From Asaia bogorensis (GTDB lineage Bacteria; Pseudomonadota; Alphaproteobacteria; Acetobacterales; Acetobacteraceae): a stretch of DNA of 35,267 nucleotides. Of the stretch, positions 28,370 through 35,267 are shown piece by piece; within the stretch, counting starts at the first letter, position 1, and the number at the start of each line of letters is the position of its first letter. The position numbers and the translations under genes are program-made. The notes under the pieces are model-generated. The model saw nothing but the letters and a program-made list of their open reading frames with translations. It was not told the origin of the DNA and ran no database searches. The stretch covers positions 1-35,267 of the forward strand of contig CAMDGX010000048.1 of assembly GCA_945897825.1 (NCBI GenBank). Reading direction: 5' to 3'.

Positions 28370-28891
28370 CTTGTCGTGGCCAGGCCGGTCCGCTTCCGGC
28401 GTGCGGGAAACAAGCTGTCCGCCATTGGCCTCGATCACCAGCTGGGAGGGGCGGTTGTCGTCGTCGCAGGTGAGGTCGACATGGCGCAGTCCGGCATCGC
28501 GAGCGAACGGCAGGATCAGGCGCAGCGCTTCGGTGGCATGGCCGCGCCGGCGCTTCCAGGGCACGACGCCGTAGCCGATATGGCCCAGCACATGCTCAGG
28601 CAGCGCCTCGGTGCCCGGTTGGTAGCGCAGGTTGATCGCGCCGCAGAACGCGCCGTCCCACATCCAGCGGGTCGGGCCGGGCAGGCGCGGCACCGCCCGC
28701 CCGTCGCCCAGCGTGACCGTGCCGCCCGGGGCGGAGAACTGCGCGACGAAGGCGGCAGGGTCGGCCGCGATCGCCGCCAGCTGCTCGGGCGAGACGTCGC
28801 GCACGTTGTTGGGCGACCACCCCTGGCGCAGCGCGGCGGCATATTCGTCCAGAATGTCCAGCGACGGCGGCAGGAGGACCAGTGTCGTCAT
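28340..28891 (-). CDS. GNAT family N-acetyltransferase
   Basis: A 183-residue acetyltransferase of the RimJ/RimL-like GNAT group. The acetyl-CoA loop is [15 protein letters not shown] (motif A, Q/RxxGxA type), preceded by GHIGYG and followed by [22 protein letters not shown], which is motif B. The acceptor is unknown. Its ATG overlaps the lexA TGA by 4 nt (ATGA), so it is translated with lexA and should share its SOS control. It overlaps the 3' end of comEC on the other strand. Confidence 0.88.
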   Translation of the reverse strand: MTTLVLLPPSLDILDEYAAALRQGWSPNNVRDVSPEQLAAIAADPAAFVAQFSAPGGTVTLGDGRAVPRLPGPTRWMWDGAFCGAINLRYQPGTEALPEHVLGHIGYGVVPWKRRRGHATEALRLILPFARDAGLRHVDLTCDDDNRPSQLVIEANGGQLVSRTPEADRPGHDKLLYRIILAG

Positions 28892-29643
28892 GAGTACTGG
28901 CGCAGCAGCCCCACCAGCCGGCCCTGGACCCGCACCCGGTCGGCCGGGAAGATGCGCGTTTCGTGGCGCGCGTTCGCCGGCTCCAGCGCGATCGAGGCGC
29001 CGCGGCGGCGCAGGCGCTTCAGCGTCACCTCGCCCTCGTCGACCAGGGCCACCACGATCTGGCCATTCTCGGCGCTGTCGGAGCGGCGGATGATCACCGT
29101 GTCGCCGTCGAGGATGCCGGCCTCGATCATCGAATCGCCGGCCACTTCCAAGGCGTAGTGCTCGCCGGCGCCAAGCAGGGACATCGGCACCTCGACATGG
29201 TTGGCACTGTCGCGCATCGCCTCGATCGGCAGGCCGGCGGCGATGCGGCCATAGAGGGGCAACTGCACCGCGCCTGCGGTCTCGGCCGATTTCACGCCGG
29301 GCAGGCGCGGGGTGAAGTCGCCGCGGATCACGTTGGGCGAAAACGCGGGCGGCGATGCCGACGGACCGGCCGGCTGGCCGCCTTGGGCCGGGCGCGCGGC
29401 CTGTTCGCCGGTGATCCGCGCGACCACATCGTCAGGCAGGCGGACCACCTCCAGCGCGCGGGCGCGGTTGTGGCGCCGGGAGAGGAAGCCGCGCTCCTCC
29501 AGCGCCGAGATCAGGCGGTGGATGCCGGATTTCGACTTGAGGTGCAGCGCCTCCTTCATCTCCTCGAAGCTCGGGGAAAACCCGGTCGCCTTCAGGTGAC
29601 GGTCGATGAACACCAGCAACTCGTGCTGCTTGCGCGTGAGCAT
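28888..29643 (-). CDS. lexA: SOS repressor LexA
   Basis: A 251-residue LexA. The N-terminal winged HTH (about 1-65; [21 protein letters not shown]) binds operators. Self-cleavage occurs between A136 and G137 (GRIAAGLP), with the Ser-Lys dyad S171 (GDSMIEAGI) and K209 (VTLKRL); the 35-residue cleavage-to-serine spacing equals that of E. coli LexA. A Pro/Ala-rich linker of about 40 residues, longer than in gammaproteobacteria, is typical for alphaproteobacteria. AGGGGGG lies about 8 bases before the ATG. A LexA box overlaps its likely promoter (29727-29741), indicating autoregulation. Confidence 0.97.
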   Translation of the reverse strand: MLTRKQHELLVFIDRHLKATGFSPSFEEMKEALHLKSKSGIHRLISALEERGFLSRRHNRARALEVVRLPDDVVARITGEQAARPAQGGQPAGPSASPPAFSPNVIRGDFTPRLPGVKSAETAGAVQLPLYGRIAAGLPIEAMRDSANHVEVPMSLLGAGEHYALEVAGDSMIEAGILDGDTVIIRRSDSAENGQIVVALVDEGEVTLKRLRRRGASIALEPANARHETRIFPADRVRVQGRLVGLLRQYS

Positions 29644-29702
29644 GCGGCGATACCCCCCTGGAGGCGTGATGCGAACAGTCGATGCACATAATCACCGATT
29701 AG

Positions 29703-29717
29703 GAACAAACCGGCAAC
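29703..29717 (-). promoter_or_regulatory. Possible second, imperfect LexA half-site pair
   Basis: Read on the minus strand, GTTGCCGGTTTGTTC is GTTG-N7-GTTC, one mismatch from the direct-repeat LexA consensus. It lies 10 bp downstream of the perfect box, in the expected lexA leader. Weak on its own. Confidence 0.3.
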
Positions 29718-29726
29718 TTGTCCGAT

Positions 29727-29741
29727 GTTCTACAAAAGTTC
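29727..29741. promoter_or_regulatory. LexA (SOS) box upstream of lexA
   Basis: GTTCTACAAAAGTTC is a perfect GTTC-N7-GTTC direct repeat, the LexA operator type established for alphaproteobacteria. It lies 84 bp before the lexA ATG, between the moeA stop and lexA, and covers the candidate -10 element. It implies autorepression of lexA and of the coupled GNAT gene. Confidence 0.85.
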
Positions 29742-29756
29742 TCGCGCGCCCGTCAA
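29727..29756 (-). promoter_or_regulatory. Candidate lexA promoter
   Basis: On the minus strand TTGACG (29756-29751) is a good -35 and TAGAAC (29732-29727), 18 bp away, a moderate -10. The LexA box lies across the spacer and -10, so repressor binding would block RNA polymerase. Confidence 0.5.
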
Positions 29757-29763
29757 GCCTCGG

Positions 29764-30969
29764 CTACAGCCCGAGCGCATCCAGGCGGATCACCCGCACC
29801 GGCGCCCCGGCCTCCAGCGCCGGCGCGAAGGGCGCGCGCAGGATCAGCGCGTCGGCCTGCGCCATCAGCCGCAGCATGGACGAATCCTGGCGCGGGAAGG
29901 CGGTGGCGACCAAGTCCCCGGCTTCGTCGACCGACAAGGTGGCGCGCAGGTGGTCGGCCCGCTTGTCGTTCGCGGCCAGCGCCGCACCCAGGCGGGAGGT
30001 CACGGTCGGTGGCGCCGCGGCGGGCAGGCCGGACAGCTTCTGCAGCGCCGGCACCACGAACAGGATGGCGCAGACCAGCGAGGAAACCGGGTTGCCCGGC
30101 AGCCCGATCATCGGCACGTCGCCCAGCCTGCCATGCATCAGCGGTTTGCCCGGCCGCATGGCGATCTGCCAGAAATCGACCACCAGCCCGCGCGCGCCCA
30201 AGGCCTCCTGCACCAGGTCGTGCTCGCCCACGCTGGCGCCGCCGCTGGTGATCAGCAAATCCATGCCGCGCGCCGAGTCGGCGGCCGCCATCAGGGTCGC
30301 GCGATCGTCCGCGGCGATCGGCAGCACGGTTGCCTCGCCGCCGCAGGCGCGCACCAGGGCGGCGAGCGCGTGGCTGTTGGAACTGACGATCCCGCCGGAC
30401 GGGATCGGATCGCCGGGCAGGGCGATCTCGTCGCCGGTGGCCAGGATCGCCACGCGAGGGCGGCGATGGACCGTGGCCCAGGGATGGTTGCCGGCCGCGA
30501 TCAGGCCGATATCCCGCGCATTCAGGCGCTTGCCGGCCGCGATCAACACGTCGCCTCCGGCGAAATCCTGCCCGGCGCGGCGGATGTGGCGGCCGAGCGT
30601 CGCGGCTTCGTTCACGGTGACGATGTCGCCGTCGCGCGTCGCATCCTCCTGCAGCAGGATCGAGTCGGCGCCGTCCGGCACGATGCTGCCGGTGAACAGG
30701 CGCAGCGCCTCACCCGGGCGCAGCGTGCCCGCCCAGGGATGGCCGGCCGGCGCGCTGCCGACGACGGCCAACGTCGCGCCCAATGTCGCATCGGCGGCCC
30801 GCATCGCGTAGCCATCCATCGCCGAGACGTCGCGCGGCGGCTGGGTCAGCCGGGCCAGTACCGGGGCTGCCAGCACGCGGCCCCACGCGGCGGCCAGCGG
30901 CACCACCTCGGGCGAGGTGGCGGCGATGCCGGCCAGGATGCGGGTGCGGGCCTCCTCGACCGGGATCAT
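29764..30969 (-). CDS. moeA: Molybdopterin molybdenumtransferase MoeA
   Basis: A 401-residue MoeA, which inserts molybdate into adenylylated molybdopterin. Visible family blocks are PPRDVSAMDGYAMRAAD (45-60), the SSN and TSGGASVGEHD (MoCF-biosynthesis domain, about 240-255) and RPGKPLMHGRLG ... GLPGNPVSS. The C-terminal domain IV is complete. It starts 4 nt after the moaC stop, so moaC-moeA are co-translated. The lexA promoter lies just beyond its stop, so lexA is probably expressed both from its own promoter and by read-through. Confidence 0.95.
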   Translation of the reverse strand: MIPVEEARTRILAGIAATSPEVVPLAAAWGRVLAAPVLARLTQPPRDVSAMDGYAMRAADATLGATLAVVGSAPAGHPWAGTLRPGEALRLFTGSIVPDGADSILLQEDATRDGDIVTVNEAATLGRHIRRAGQDFAGGDVLIAAGKRLNARDIGLIAAGNHPWATVHRRPRVAILATGDEIALPGDPIPSGGIVSSNSHALAALVRACGGEATVLPIAADDRATLMAAADSARGMDLLITSGGASVGEHDLVQEALGARGLVVDFWQIAMRPGKPLMHGRLGDVPMIGLPGNPVSSLVCAILFVVPALQKLSGLPAAAPPTVTSRLGAALAANDKRADHLRATLSVDEAGDLVATAFPRQDSSMLRLMAQADALILRAPFAPALEAGAPVRVIRLDALGL

Positions 30970-30973
30970 CGGC

Positions 30974-31450
30974 CTACTCCTGCGTGAAATCGCCCGACTT
31001 GCCGCCGGACTTGGCCACCACGCGCAGCCCCTCGATCCGCATGGCGCGATCGACGGCCTTGCACATGTCGTACACGGTCAGCGCCGCGACCGAGGCTGCG
31101 GTCAGCGCCTCCATCTCGACGCCAGTCTGGCCGGTGGTCTTCACCGTCGCGGCGATCTCGACGGTGTCGTCTCCGGCGGGTTCCAGATCAATCGTCACCG
31201 AGGTGATCGGCAGGGGATGGCAGAGCGGGATCAGGTCGGCGGTGCGCTTGGCGGCCATGATGCCGGCCAGGCGCGCCACGCCCAGCACGTCGCCCTTCTT
31301 GGCGGTGCCGCCGCGGATCATCGCCAGCGTTTCCGGCAGCATGACCACCCGCGCTCGGGCGGTGGCGCTGCGGTCGGTGACCGCCTTGGCGCCGACATCG
31401 ACCATGACGGCGCGGCCCTCGGCGTCGAAATGGGTGAGCCTGTCGCTCAT
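30974..31450 (-). CDS. moaC: Cyclic pyranopterin monophosphate synthase MoaC
   Basis: A 158-residue MoaC, acting with MoaA to form cPMP, the first molybdenum-cofactor intermediate. Conserved blocks: [36 protein letters not shown], the [11 protein letters not shown] segment, [10 protein letters not shown]-like ([12 protein letters not shown]) and the C-terminal lysine motif [12 protein letters not shown] overlaps the trpC stop by 4 nt (ATGA). Stop is TAG. Confidence 0.96.
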   Translation of the reverse strand: MSDRLTHFDAEGRAVMVDVGAKAVTDRSATARARVVMLPETLAMIRGGTAKKGDVLGVARLAGIMAAKRTADLIPLCHPLPITSVTIDLEPAGDDTVEIAATVKTTGQTGVEMEALTAASVAALTVYDMCKAVDRAMRIEGLRVVAKSGGKSGDFTQE

Positions 31451-32241
31451 CCGTGCATCAGCGTGCGCGTGGCCGCGGCCAGGTCGTCCTGGCGCAGCAG
31501 GCTTTCGCCGACCAGGAAGCGCTTCACCCCGTGGCCGGCGATGCGCGCGAGGTCGGCATGCAACCGGTAGCCGCTCTCGCCGACGATCACCCGGTCGGCC
31601 GGCACCAGCGGGGCGAGTTCGACGGTGGTCTCCAGGCTGGTCTGCATGATCCTGAGATTGCGGTTGTTGATGCCGATCAGCCGGGTGCGCAGCTTCAGCG
31701 CGCGGGCGAGTTCCTCGGCGTCGTGGCTTTCGGCCAGCACGTCCATGCCGAGTTCGACGGCGCGCGCCTCCATCTCGGCCGCCTGGGCGTCGGACAGCAC
31801 GGCCATGATCAGCAGGATGCAGTCGGCGCCGAGTGCCCGGCTTTCGTCGATCTGCCAGGGATCGACCATGAAGTCCTTGCGCAGCACCGGCAGGTCGCAG
31901 CCGGCGCGCGCGCGCAGCAGGTCGTCGTCGGTGCCGCGGAAATACGGCCCGTCGGTCAGGATCGAGAGGCACGCGGCCCCGCCGCGCTGGTAGGCGGCGG
32001 CCAGCTCCGCGGGGTCGAAATGCGGGCGGATGTCGCCGCCGGAGGGGGAGGCGCGCTTGATCTCGGCGATGATGCCGAATACGCCGGCCGCCACCTAGCG
32101 GTCCAGCGCCGCCGCGAAGCCGCGCGGGGCAGGGGCCCGGGCCAGGCGGTCGGACAGGTCGGCGCCCAATGCCTTGCGCCGGGCCACCTCGGCGGCGGTG
32201 TCGGCACAGATGCGGCGCAGGATATCAGGAGGTGCGCTCAT
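31447..32241 (-). pseudogene. trpC: Indole-3-glycerol-phosphate synthase TrpC, interrupted by an in-frame TAG
   Basis: Full-length TrpC sequence is present in one frame but with a TAG at 32097-32095. Before it, 48 residues (ATG 32241 to ...RGFAAALDR) are the N-terminal extension that caps the barrel. After it, with no frameshift, comes [20 protein letters not shown] and the whole (beta/alpha)8 barrel, including catalytic K62 (counting the stop as residue 49), LRKDFMVDP and GINNRNL, to the TGA at 31447. The stop position commonly carries a lysine (AAG), so a single A-to-T change explains it. TAG is an ordinary stop elsewhere in the window. The next codon is GTG, so the barrel (32094-31447, 215 residues) could be restarted. 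Both ends are 4-nt coupled to trpD and moaC, so the locus is otherwise intact. Options: nonsense mutation, split enzyme, or sequencing error. Confidence 0.85.
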
Positions 32242-33260
32242 GCCGCCGTTTCCCGCCGGAGGGTTTCCAAGGCTGCCAGCGCCGCGCCACCGTCGACCGA
32301 GGCGGCGGCGAGGCCGACCCCCTCGCGCAGCGCGCCCGCGCGCCCGGCGACGATCAGCCCGGCGGCCGCATTCAGCAGCACCGTGTCGCGGTAGGCGCCG
32401 CGCGCGCCCTGCAGCAGGGCCAGCATCGCCGCCGCGTTCACCGACGGATCGCCGCCGCGGATCGCCTCGACCGGCGTGCGGTCCAGCCCCGCCTCCTCCG
32501 GCGTGACGGTGAATTCCCGGATGCTGCCGCCGGCCAGCGCCACCACCTGGTTCTCGCCGGCGGTGGTCAGCTCGTCCAGGCCATGGCCGTGCACCAGCCA
32601 CACGTCGGTCGCGCCGAGATTGGCCAGCGTCTCGACCATCGGCCGCGCCCAGCTGGGGTCGAACACCCCGGTCAGCTGGCGCTTCACCTCGGCGGGATTC
32701 GCCAGCGGTCCCAGCAGGTTGAAGATCGTGCGCGTGCCAAGCTCGACGCGCGGCCCCGCCGCATGGCGCAGGGCGGCGTGGTGGCGCGGCGCGAACAGGA
32801 AGGCGCAATGGGCGGCGCGCAGCACCTGGGGCAGGCGCGGCAGCGGCACCTCGACGTTCACGCCAAGCGCCGTCAGCACATCCGCGCCGCCGGTGCGCGA
32901 GGACAGCGCCCGGTTGCCGTGCTTGGCGACCGTCACGCCCAGGCCGGCCAGCACGAAGGTGACGGCGGTGGACACGTTCAGGCTGCCGGAACTGTCGCCG
33001 CCGGTGCCGCAGACGTCGATCGCACCGTCAGGCGCCTCGACCCGGGTCATGCGCGCGCGCATCGCCCGCACCGCGCCGGTGAGCTCGGCGACCGTTTCGC
33101 GCCGCACCCGCATGGCCATCAGCAGCCCGGCGATCTGCGCCGGCGTGGCCTCGCCGGCCATGATGATGCCGAACGCCGCCTCCGCCTCGTCCTCGCCCAG
33201 CGTCTGCCCGGCCGCCAGCCGCGCCAGAACCGGCTTCAGGTCGCCCGGATTCTCCGCCAT
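32238..33260 (-). CDS. trpD: Anthranilate phosphoribosyltransferase
   Basis: A 340-residue TrpD, joining anthranilate to PRPP. The PRPP loop [17 protein letters not shown] (82-98) and [21 protein letters not shown] are conserved, with the usual anthranilate region and [16 protein letters not shown] 33260 lies 4 nt after the trpG stop; its own stop overlaps the trpC start (ATGA). It is thus the middle gene of trpG-trpD-trpC; trpE is not in the window. Confidence 0.96.
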   Translation of the reverse strand: MAENPGDLKPVLARLAAGQTLGEDEAEAAFGIIMAGEATPAQIAGLLMAMRVRRETVAELTGAVRAMRARMTRVEAPDGAIDVCGTGGDSSGSLNVSTAVTFVLAGLGVTVAKHGNRALSSRTGGADVLTALGVNVEVPLPRLPQVLRAAHCAFLFAPRHHAALRHAAGPRVELGTRTIFNLLGPLANPAEVKRQLTGVFDPSWARPMVETLANLGATDVWLVHGHGLDELTTAGENQVVALAGGSIREFTVTPEEAGLDRTPVEAIRGGDPSVNAAAMLALLQGARGAYRDTVLLNAAAGLIVAGRAGALREGVGLAAASVDGGAALAALETLRRETAA

Positions 33261-33264
33261 GGCA

Positions 33265-33858
33265 TCAGGCCGCCCGAGGTGCAGAGTTAAGCCCGCGCGC
33301 GATGTCGAGGAAGTTCTTCAGGATCGTGTGGCCGTGCTGGCTGGCGATGCTCTCGGGGTGGAACTGCACGCCGAACACCGGCAGCGTGCGGTGGCGCAAG
33401 CCCATGATGATCCCATCGGTTTGGGCGGTCGGAATCAGGACGTCCGGCAATGTCTCGGCCCGGACGATCAGGCTGTGGTAGCGCGTCGCCTCGAAAGGGG
33501 AGGGGATGCCGGCGAAGATGTCGGTGCCGCCATGTTCGACGGGGCTTACCTTGCCGTGCATCGGCACCGGCGCGCGCACCACCTCGCCGCCGAAGGCCTG
33601 GCCGATCGCCTGGTGGCCGAGGCAGACGCCGAGAATGGGGATGCGCCCGGCGGCAGCGGCGATCAGGTCGAGGCAGATGCCGGCTTCGTTCGGCGTGCAC
33701 GGGCCGGGCGACAGCACGATCGCCTCCGGCGCCATGGCCATCGCCTGCTCCACCGACAGCTTGTCGTTGCGCCAGACCTGGCAGCGCGCGCCGACATCGC
33801 CCAGGAAGTGGACGAGGTTGAAAGTGAAACTGTCGTAGTTGTCGATCAGCAGGATCAT
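33265..33858 (-). CDS. trpG: Anthranilate synthase glutaminase component TrpG
   Basis: A 197-residue class I glutamine amidotransferase supplying ammonia to TrpE. Catalytic triad C79 (GVCLGHQ), H167 and E169 (QFHPES). The start at 33858 was chosen because GGGAG lies six bases upstream and [11 protein letters not shown] follows directly; the frame can be extended eight codons to 33882 without support. It could equally serve as PabA in folate synthesis; the trpD-trpC context favours tryptophan. It is the first gene of the trp-moa unit, divergent from the pilin gene. Confidence 0.95.
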   Translation of the reverse strand: MILLIDNYDSFTFNLVHFLGDVGARCQVWRNDKLSVEQAMAMAPEAIVLSPGPCTPNEAGICLDLIAAAAGRIPILGVCLGHQAIGQAFGGEVVRAPVPMHGKVSPVEHGGTDIFAGIPSPFEATRYHSLIVRAETLPDVLIPTAQTDGIIMGLRHRTLPVFGVQFHPESIASQHGHTILKNFLDIARGLNSAPRAA

Positions 33859-33974
33859 GGTGCTCCCATCCTGGCCGAGCATGCCCCCCCGGTCAATTGA
33901 ACAGAGCGCGCAGCGGCGGCCGCCGTTTGCATCCGGTGACGACGGCGCCCGGGCGGAGGCGCAAGGAGTTGGAA

Positions 33975-33993
33975 TTAACCATCAATTAGCCAT
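33975..33993 (+). promoter_or_regulatory. CtrA-like tandem binding site upstream of the pilin gene
   Basis: TTAACCATCAATTAGCCAT contains TTAACCAT, the classical CtrA half-site, and TTAGCCAT, a one-mismatch copy, in the TTAA-N7-TTAA spacing of the full CtrA box. It sits in the AT-richest part of the 235-bp divergent gap, about 100 bp before the pilin ATG. CtrA controls the pilin gene pilA in Caulobacter; use here is inferred. Nothing else was identified in this gap. Confidence 0.45.
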
Positions 33994-34093
33994 CTCAGCC
34001 CCCTGAAAAACCACGCTTCATTCGCTGTGGAAGTAGGAAAAATGTAACCTCCGCGCGCTAGGTTCGCTCCACTTCACGGGAGAGGACCCCGGC

Positions 34094-34258
34094 ATGACAA
34101 ATTGGCATCGCCTGTTCCAGGCCTTCGGCGTCGACCAGCGCGCGGTCACGTCGCTCGAATACGGCATCATCGCGGGTGCGTTGTCGGCCGGCCTGATCTC
34201 GGCCATGGGGGCGGTCCGCGGCAAGCTGATCATCGCGTTGAACGCCCTCAGCTTCTGA
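34094..34258 (+). CDS. Flp/Fap-type pilin subunit (type IVb pilus, Tad system)
   Basis: A 54-residue prepilin-like protein: a short polar leader (MTNWHRLFQAFGVDQRA), then VTSLEYGIIAGALSAGLISAMGAV, the hydrophobic helix with the diagnostic Glu-Tyr pair at +5/+6 of Flp pilins, and a short tail. Flp prepilins are cleaved by TadV after a Gly; here the residue at -1 would be Ala17, which is unusual. GAGAGG about nine bases upstream supports the ATG. No other tad/cpa gene is nearby, so it would be an isolated pilin locus. It ends 5 nt from the convergent hydrolase gene. Confidence 0.75.
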   Translation: MTNWHRLFQAFGVDQRAVTSLEYGIIAGALSAGLISAMGAVRGKLIIALNALSF

Positions 34259-34263
34259 TTGCG

Positions 34264-35267
34264 TCATCGAGGCGAGTCGCGCCGGCGCAACAGGGCATGA
34301 ACCGCCTCCACCAGCTGCAGCCGGCCCGCGATGCCGACGCCGCCCGGCTCGATATGCGAGAACCCGTCGATCACGAACAGCTCCGTGCCCGGCACCGCGG
34401 CGGCCAGGTCGCGGCTTTCCTGCCATGGAATCACCCGGTCCTCCCGGCCATGGATCAACACCAGCCGCCCCGCCAGCGGCGCGAGATCCCGCCCCTGCAG
34501 CGACAGCCCGAGCAGGAAGCCGCGCACCGGCGCGGGCAGCGCGGCCACCAGCCGCTCCACTGACTCGGGGTCGCGGTTGTCGACCAGCGCGAGCAGGCCG
34601 GCACCCTGCGGGCCCAGCGCCGCCACCGCCTCCGCCTCGCCTGCCATCCGCCGCTCCGCCAGCGCCAGCAGCGCCGCGCGCTCCGCGGCATCGTCCAGCA
34701 GCGCCGCGTGGCTGGCCAGGAACATCGCCTTCGCCGCCGGCAGCAGCTGGCCGCCCCCATCTGCTCCGTTGTCGCGCGCGATGAAGCGGGCCAGTTCCAC
34801 CGTGTCGTGGTAGCCGCCGACCAGCACAAGGTAGCCGATCGCTCCTGTCTCCAGCGCCGCCAGCGCCGCCAGCCCGGCGGCGTAGGAAATCGCCACCACC
34901 CCCACCGGCGCATCCGGCCCGGGACGGGCGGCGAGATGGCCGGCGGCATCGGCGATCGCATCGCGATCCTCCAGCCGCACCCGCAGCGCCCGCGCGCCGT
35001 CGATCTCCGGCACCAGCACGAGGAAGCGCGCCCGCGCCAGGCTGGTCGCCAGCTCCACCAGCCGCGGATCGTCCTTGCCGTGGACCGTGAAGCCCGGCAC
35101 CGCCACCAGCCGGCCCAGCGCTGGCTCCGCGGGCGCGTAAAGGTCGCCCAGCCGCGGCCGCGCCAGCCCGCGCCAGCCGATGGCCGTGCGAACCGGGGCA
35201 GGCGTGGCGGCCTTCAGCGCGCTCGGCCCGGCCCCGGCGTCGATGTCGGCCAGCAGCCGCGCCGCTT
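34264..35267 (-). CDS. Alpha/beta hydrolase-fold protein (5' end beyond window)
   Basis: The frame stays open to the right edge of the window, so the N terminus is missing; the GTG at 35106 is internal to a coherent coding region (AARLLADIDAGAGPS... continues upstream). Visible core: VPGFTVHGKDDPRLVELATSLARARFLVLVPE, the nucleophile elbow VAISYAAG, GYLVLVGGYHD, the acid in LIHGREDRVIPWQ and the histidine in DGFSHIEPGG. Together these give a full Ser-Asp-His triad. Substrate unknown; a cytosolic or membrane-associated esterase-like role is an inference. Confidence 0.78.
   Translation of the reverse strand, partial: AARLLADIDAGAGPSALKAATPAPVRTAIGWRGLARPRLGDLYAPAEPALGRLVAVPGFTVHGKDDPRLVELATSLARARFLVLVPEIDGARALRVRLEDRDAIADAAGHLAARPGPDAPVGVVAISYAAGLAALAALETGAIGYLVLVGGYHDTVELARFIARDNGADGGGQLLPAAKAMFLASHAALLDDAAERAALLALAERRMAGEAEAVAALGPQGAGLLALVDNRDPESVERLVAALPAPVRGFLLGLSLQGRDLAPLAGRLVLIHGREDRVIPWQESRDLAAAVPGTELFVIDGFSHIEPGGVGIAGRLQLVEAVHALLRRRDSPR

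Noticed and set aside
32095-32097. Recoded TAG (amber suppression) in trpC
   Set aside because: TAG terminates several other genes here (methyltransferase, S41 protease, comEC, moaC) without sense extension, and no special context for read-through is visible.

Overview
The window is very GC-rich and densely packed, with long antisense open frames that are composition artefacts. Gene content points to an alphaproteobacterium, most likely Rhodospirillales/Acetobacteraceae. The signs are a PleD that is collinear with the Caulobacter protein and lies next to rpmG, the chains pyrC-plsY-dprA-topA-rnr and trpG-trpD-trpC-moaC-moeA-lexA, an alphaproteobacterial direct-repeat LexA box, and a Hint_2-type secreted protein. 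The family-level assignment is inference. No tRNA, rRNA, CRISPR array, insertion sequence or prophage was seen.

Layout. 1-2539 (+): end of a small exported-type protein, then an OmpR-type response regulator and its histidine kinase in one tight operon. 2525-3409 (-): a SAM methyltransferase. 3566-5464 (+): a beta-repeat/Hint protein whose upstream region carries an FNR/Dnr-like palindrome. 5576-7874 (-): an acyl-CoA ligase and a phospholipid-methyltransferase-like gene. 8106-9473 (+): pleD. 9567-19451 (-): a long housekeeping run (rpmG, S41 protease, rnr, topA, dprA, plsY, dihydroorotase-like pyrC) in which most junctions overlap by 4 nt or nearly touch. 19580-20533 (+): a DUF616 glycosyltransferase-like gene that separates pyrC from pyrB. 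20543-21484 (-): pyrB. 21609-22136 (+): ppa. 22268-23107 (-): a crotonase-fold protein. 23289-23747 (+): an orphan gene of atypical composition. 23794-26108 (-): a PPOX-fold protein, gltX and an NTF2-like protein. 26183-28369 (+): comEC. 28340-33858 (-): GNAT, lexA, moeA, moaC, trpC, trpD, trpG. 34094-34258 (+): a Flp-type pilin. 34264 to the right edge (-): an alpha/beta hydrolase cut by the window end.

How the parts relate. Pyrimidine synthesis is represented by ATCase plus a dihydroorotase homologue that has lost its metal-binding HxH, so it is probably a structural partner of ATCase. DNA uptake and repair are represented by DprA, ComEC (lacking the nuclease-like domain), TopA and LexA. 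The trp cluster carries a striking lesion: trpC has an in-frame TAG exactly between its N-terminal cap and the (beta/alpha)8 barrel, followed at once by a GTG. Two copies of one long AT-rich inverted repeat, about 116-119 bp each, sit between convergent gene pairs (5453-5568 and 22145-22263) and look like a dispersed bidirectional terminator family; one copy also supplies the last codons of the Hint gene. Regulatory candidates readable from the sequence are an FNR/Dnr-like box (3480-3493), a LexA box overlapping the lexA promoter (29727-29741) and a CtrA-like tandem site upstream of the pilin (33975-33993).
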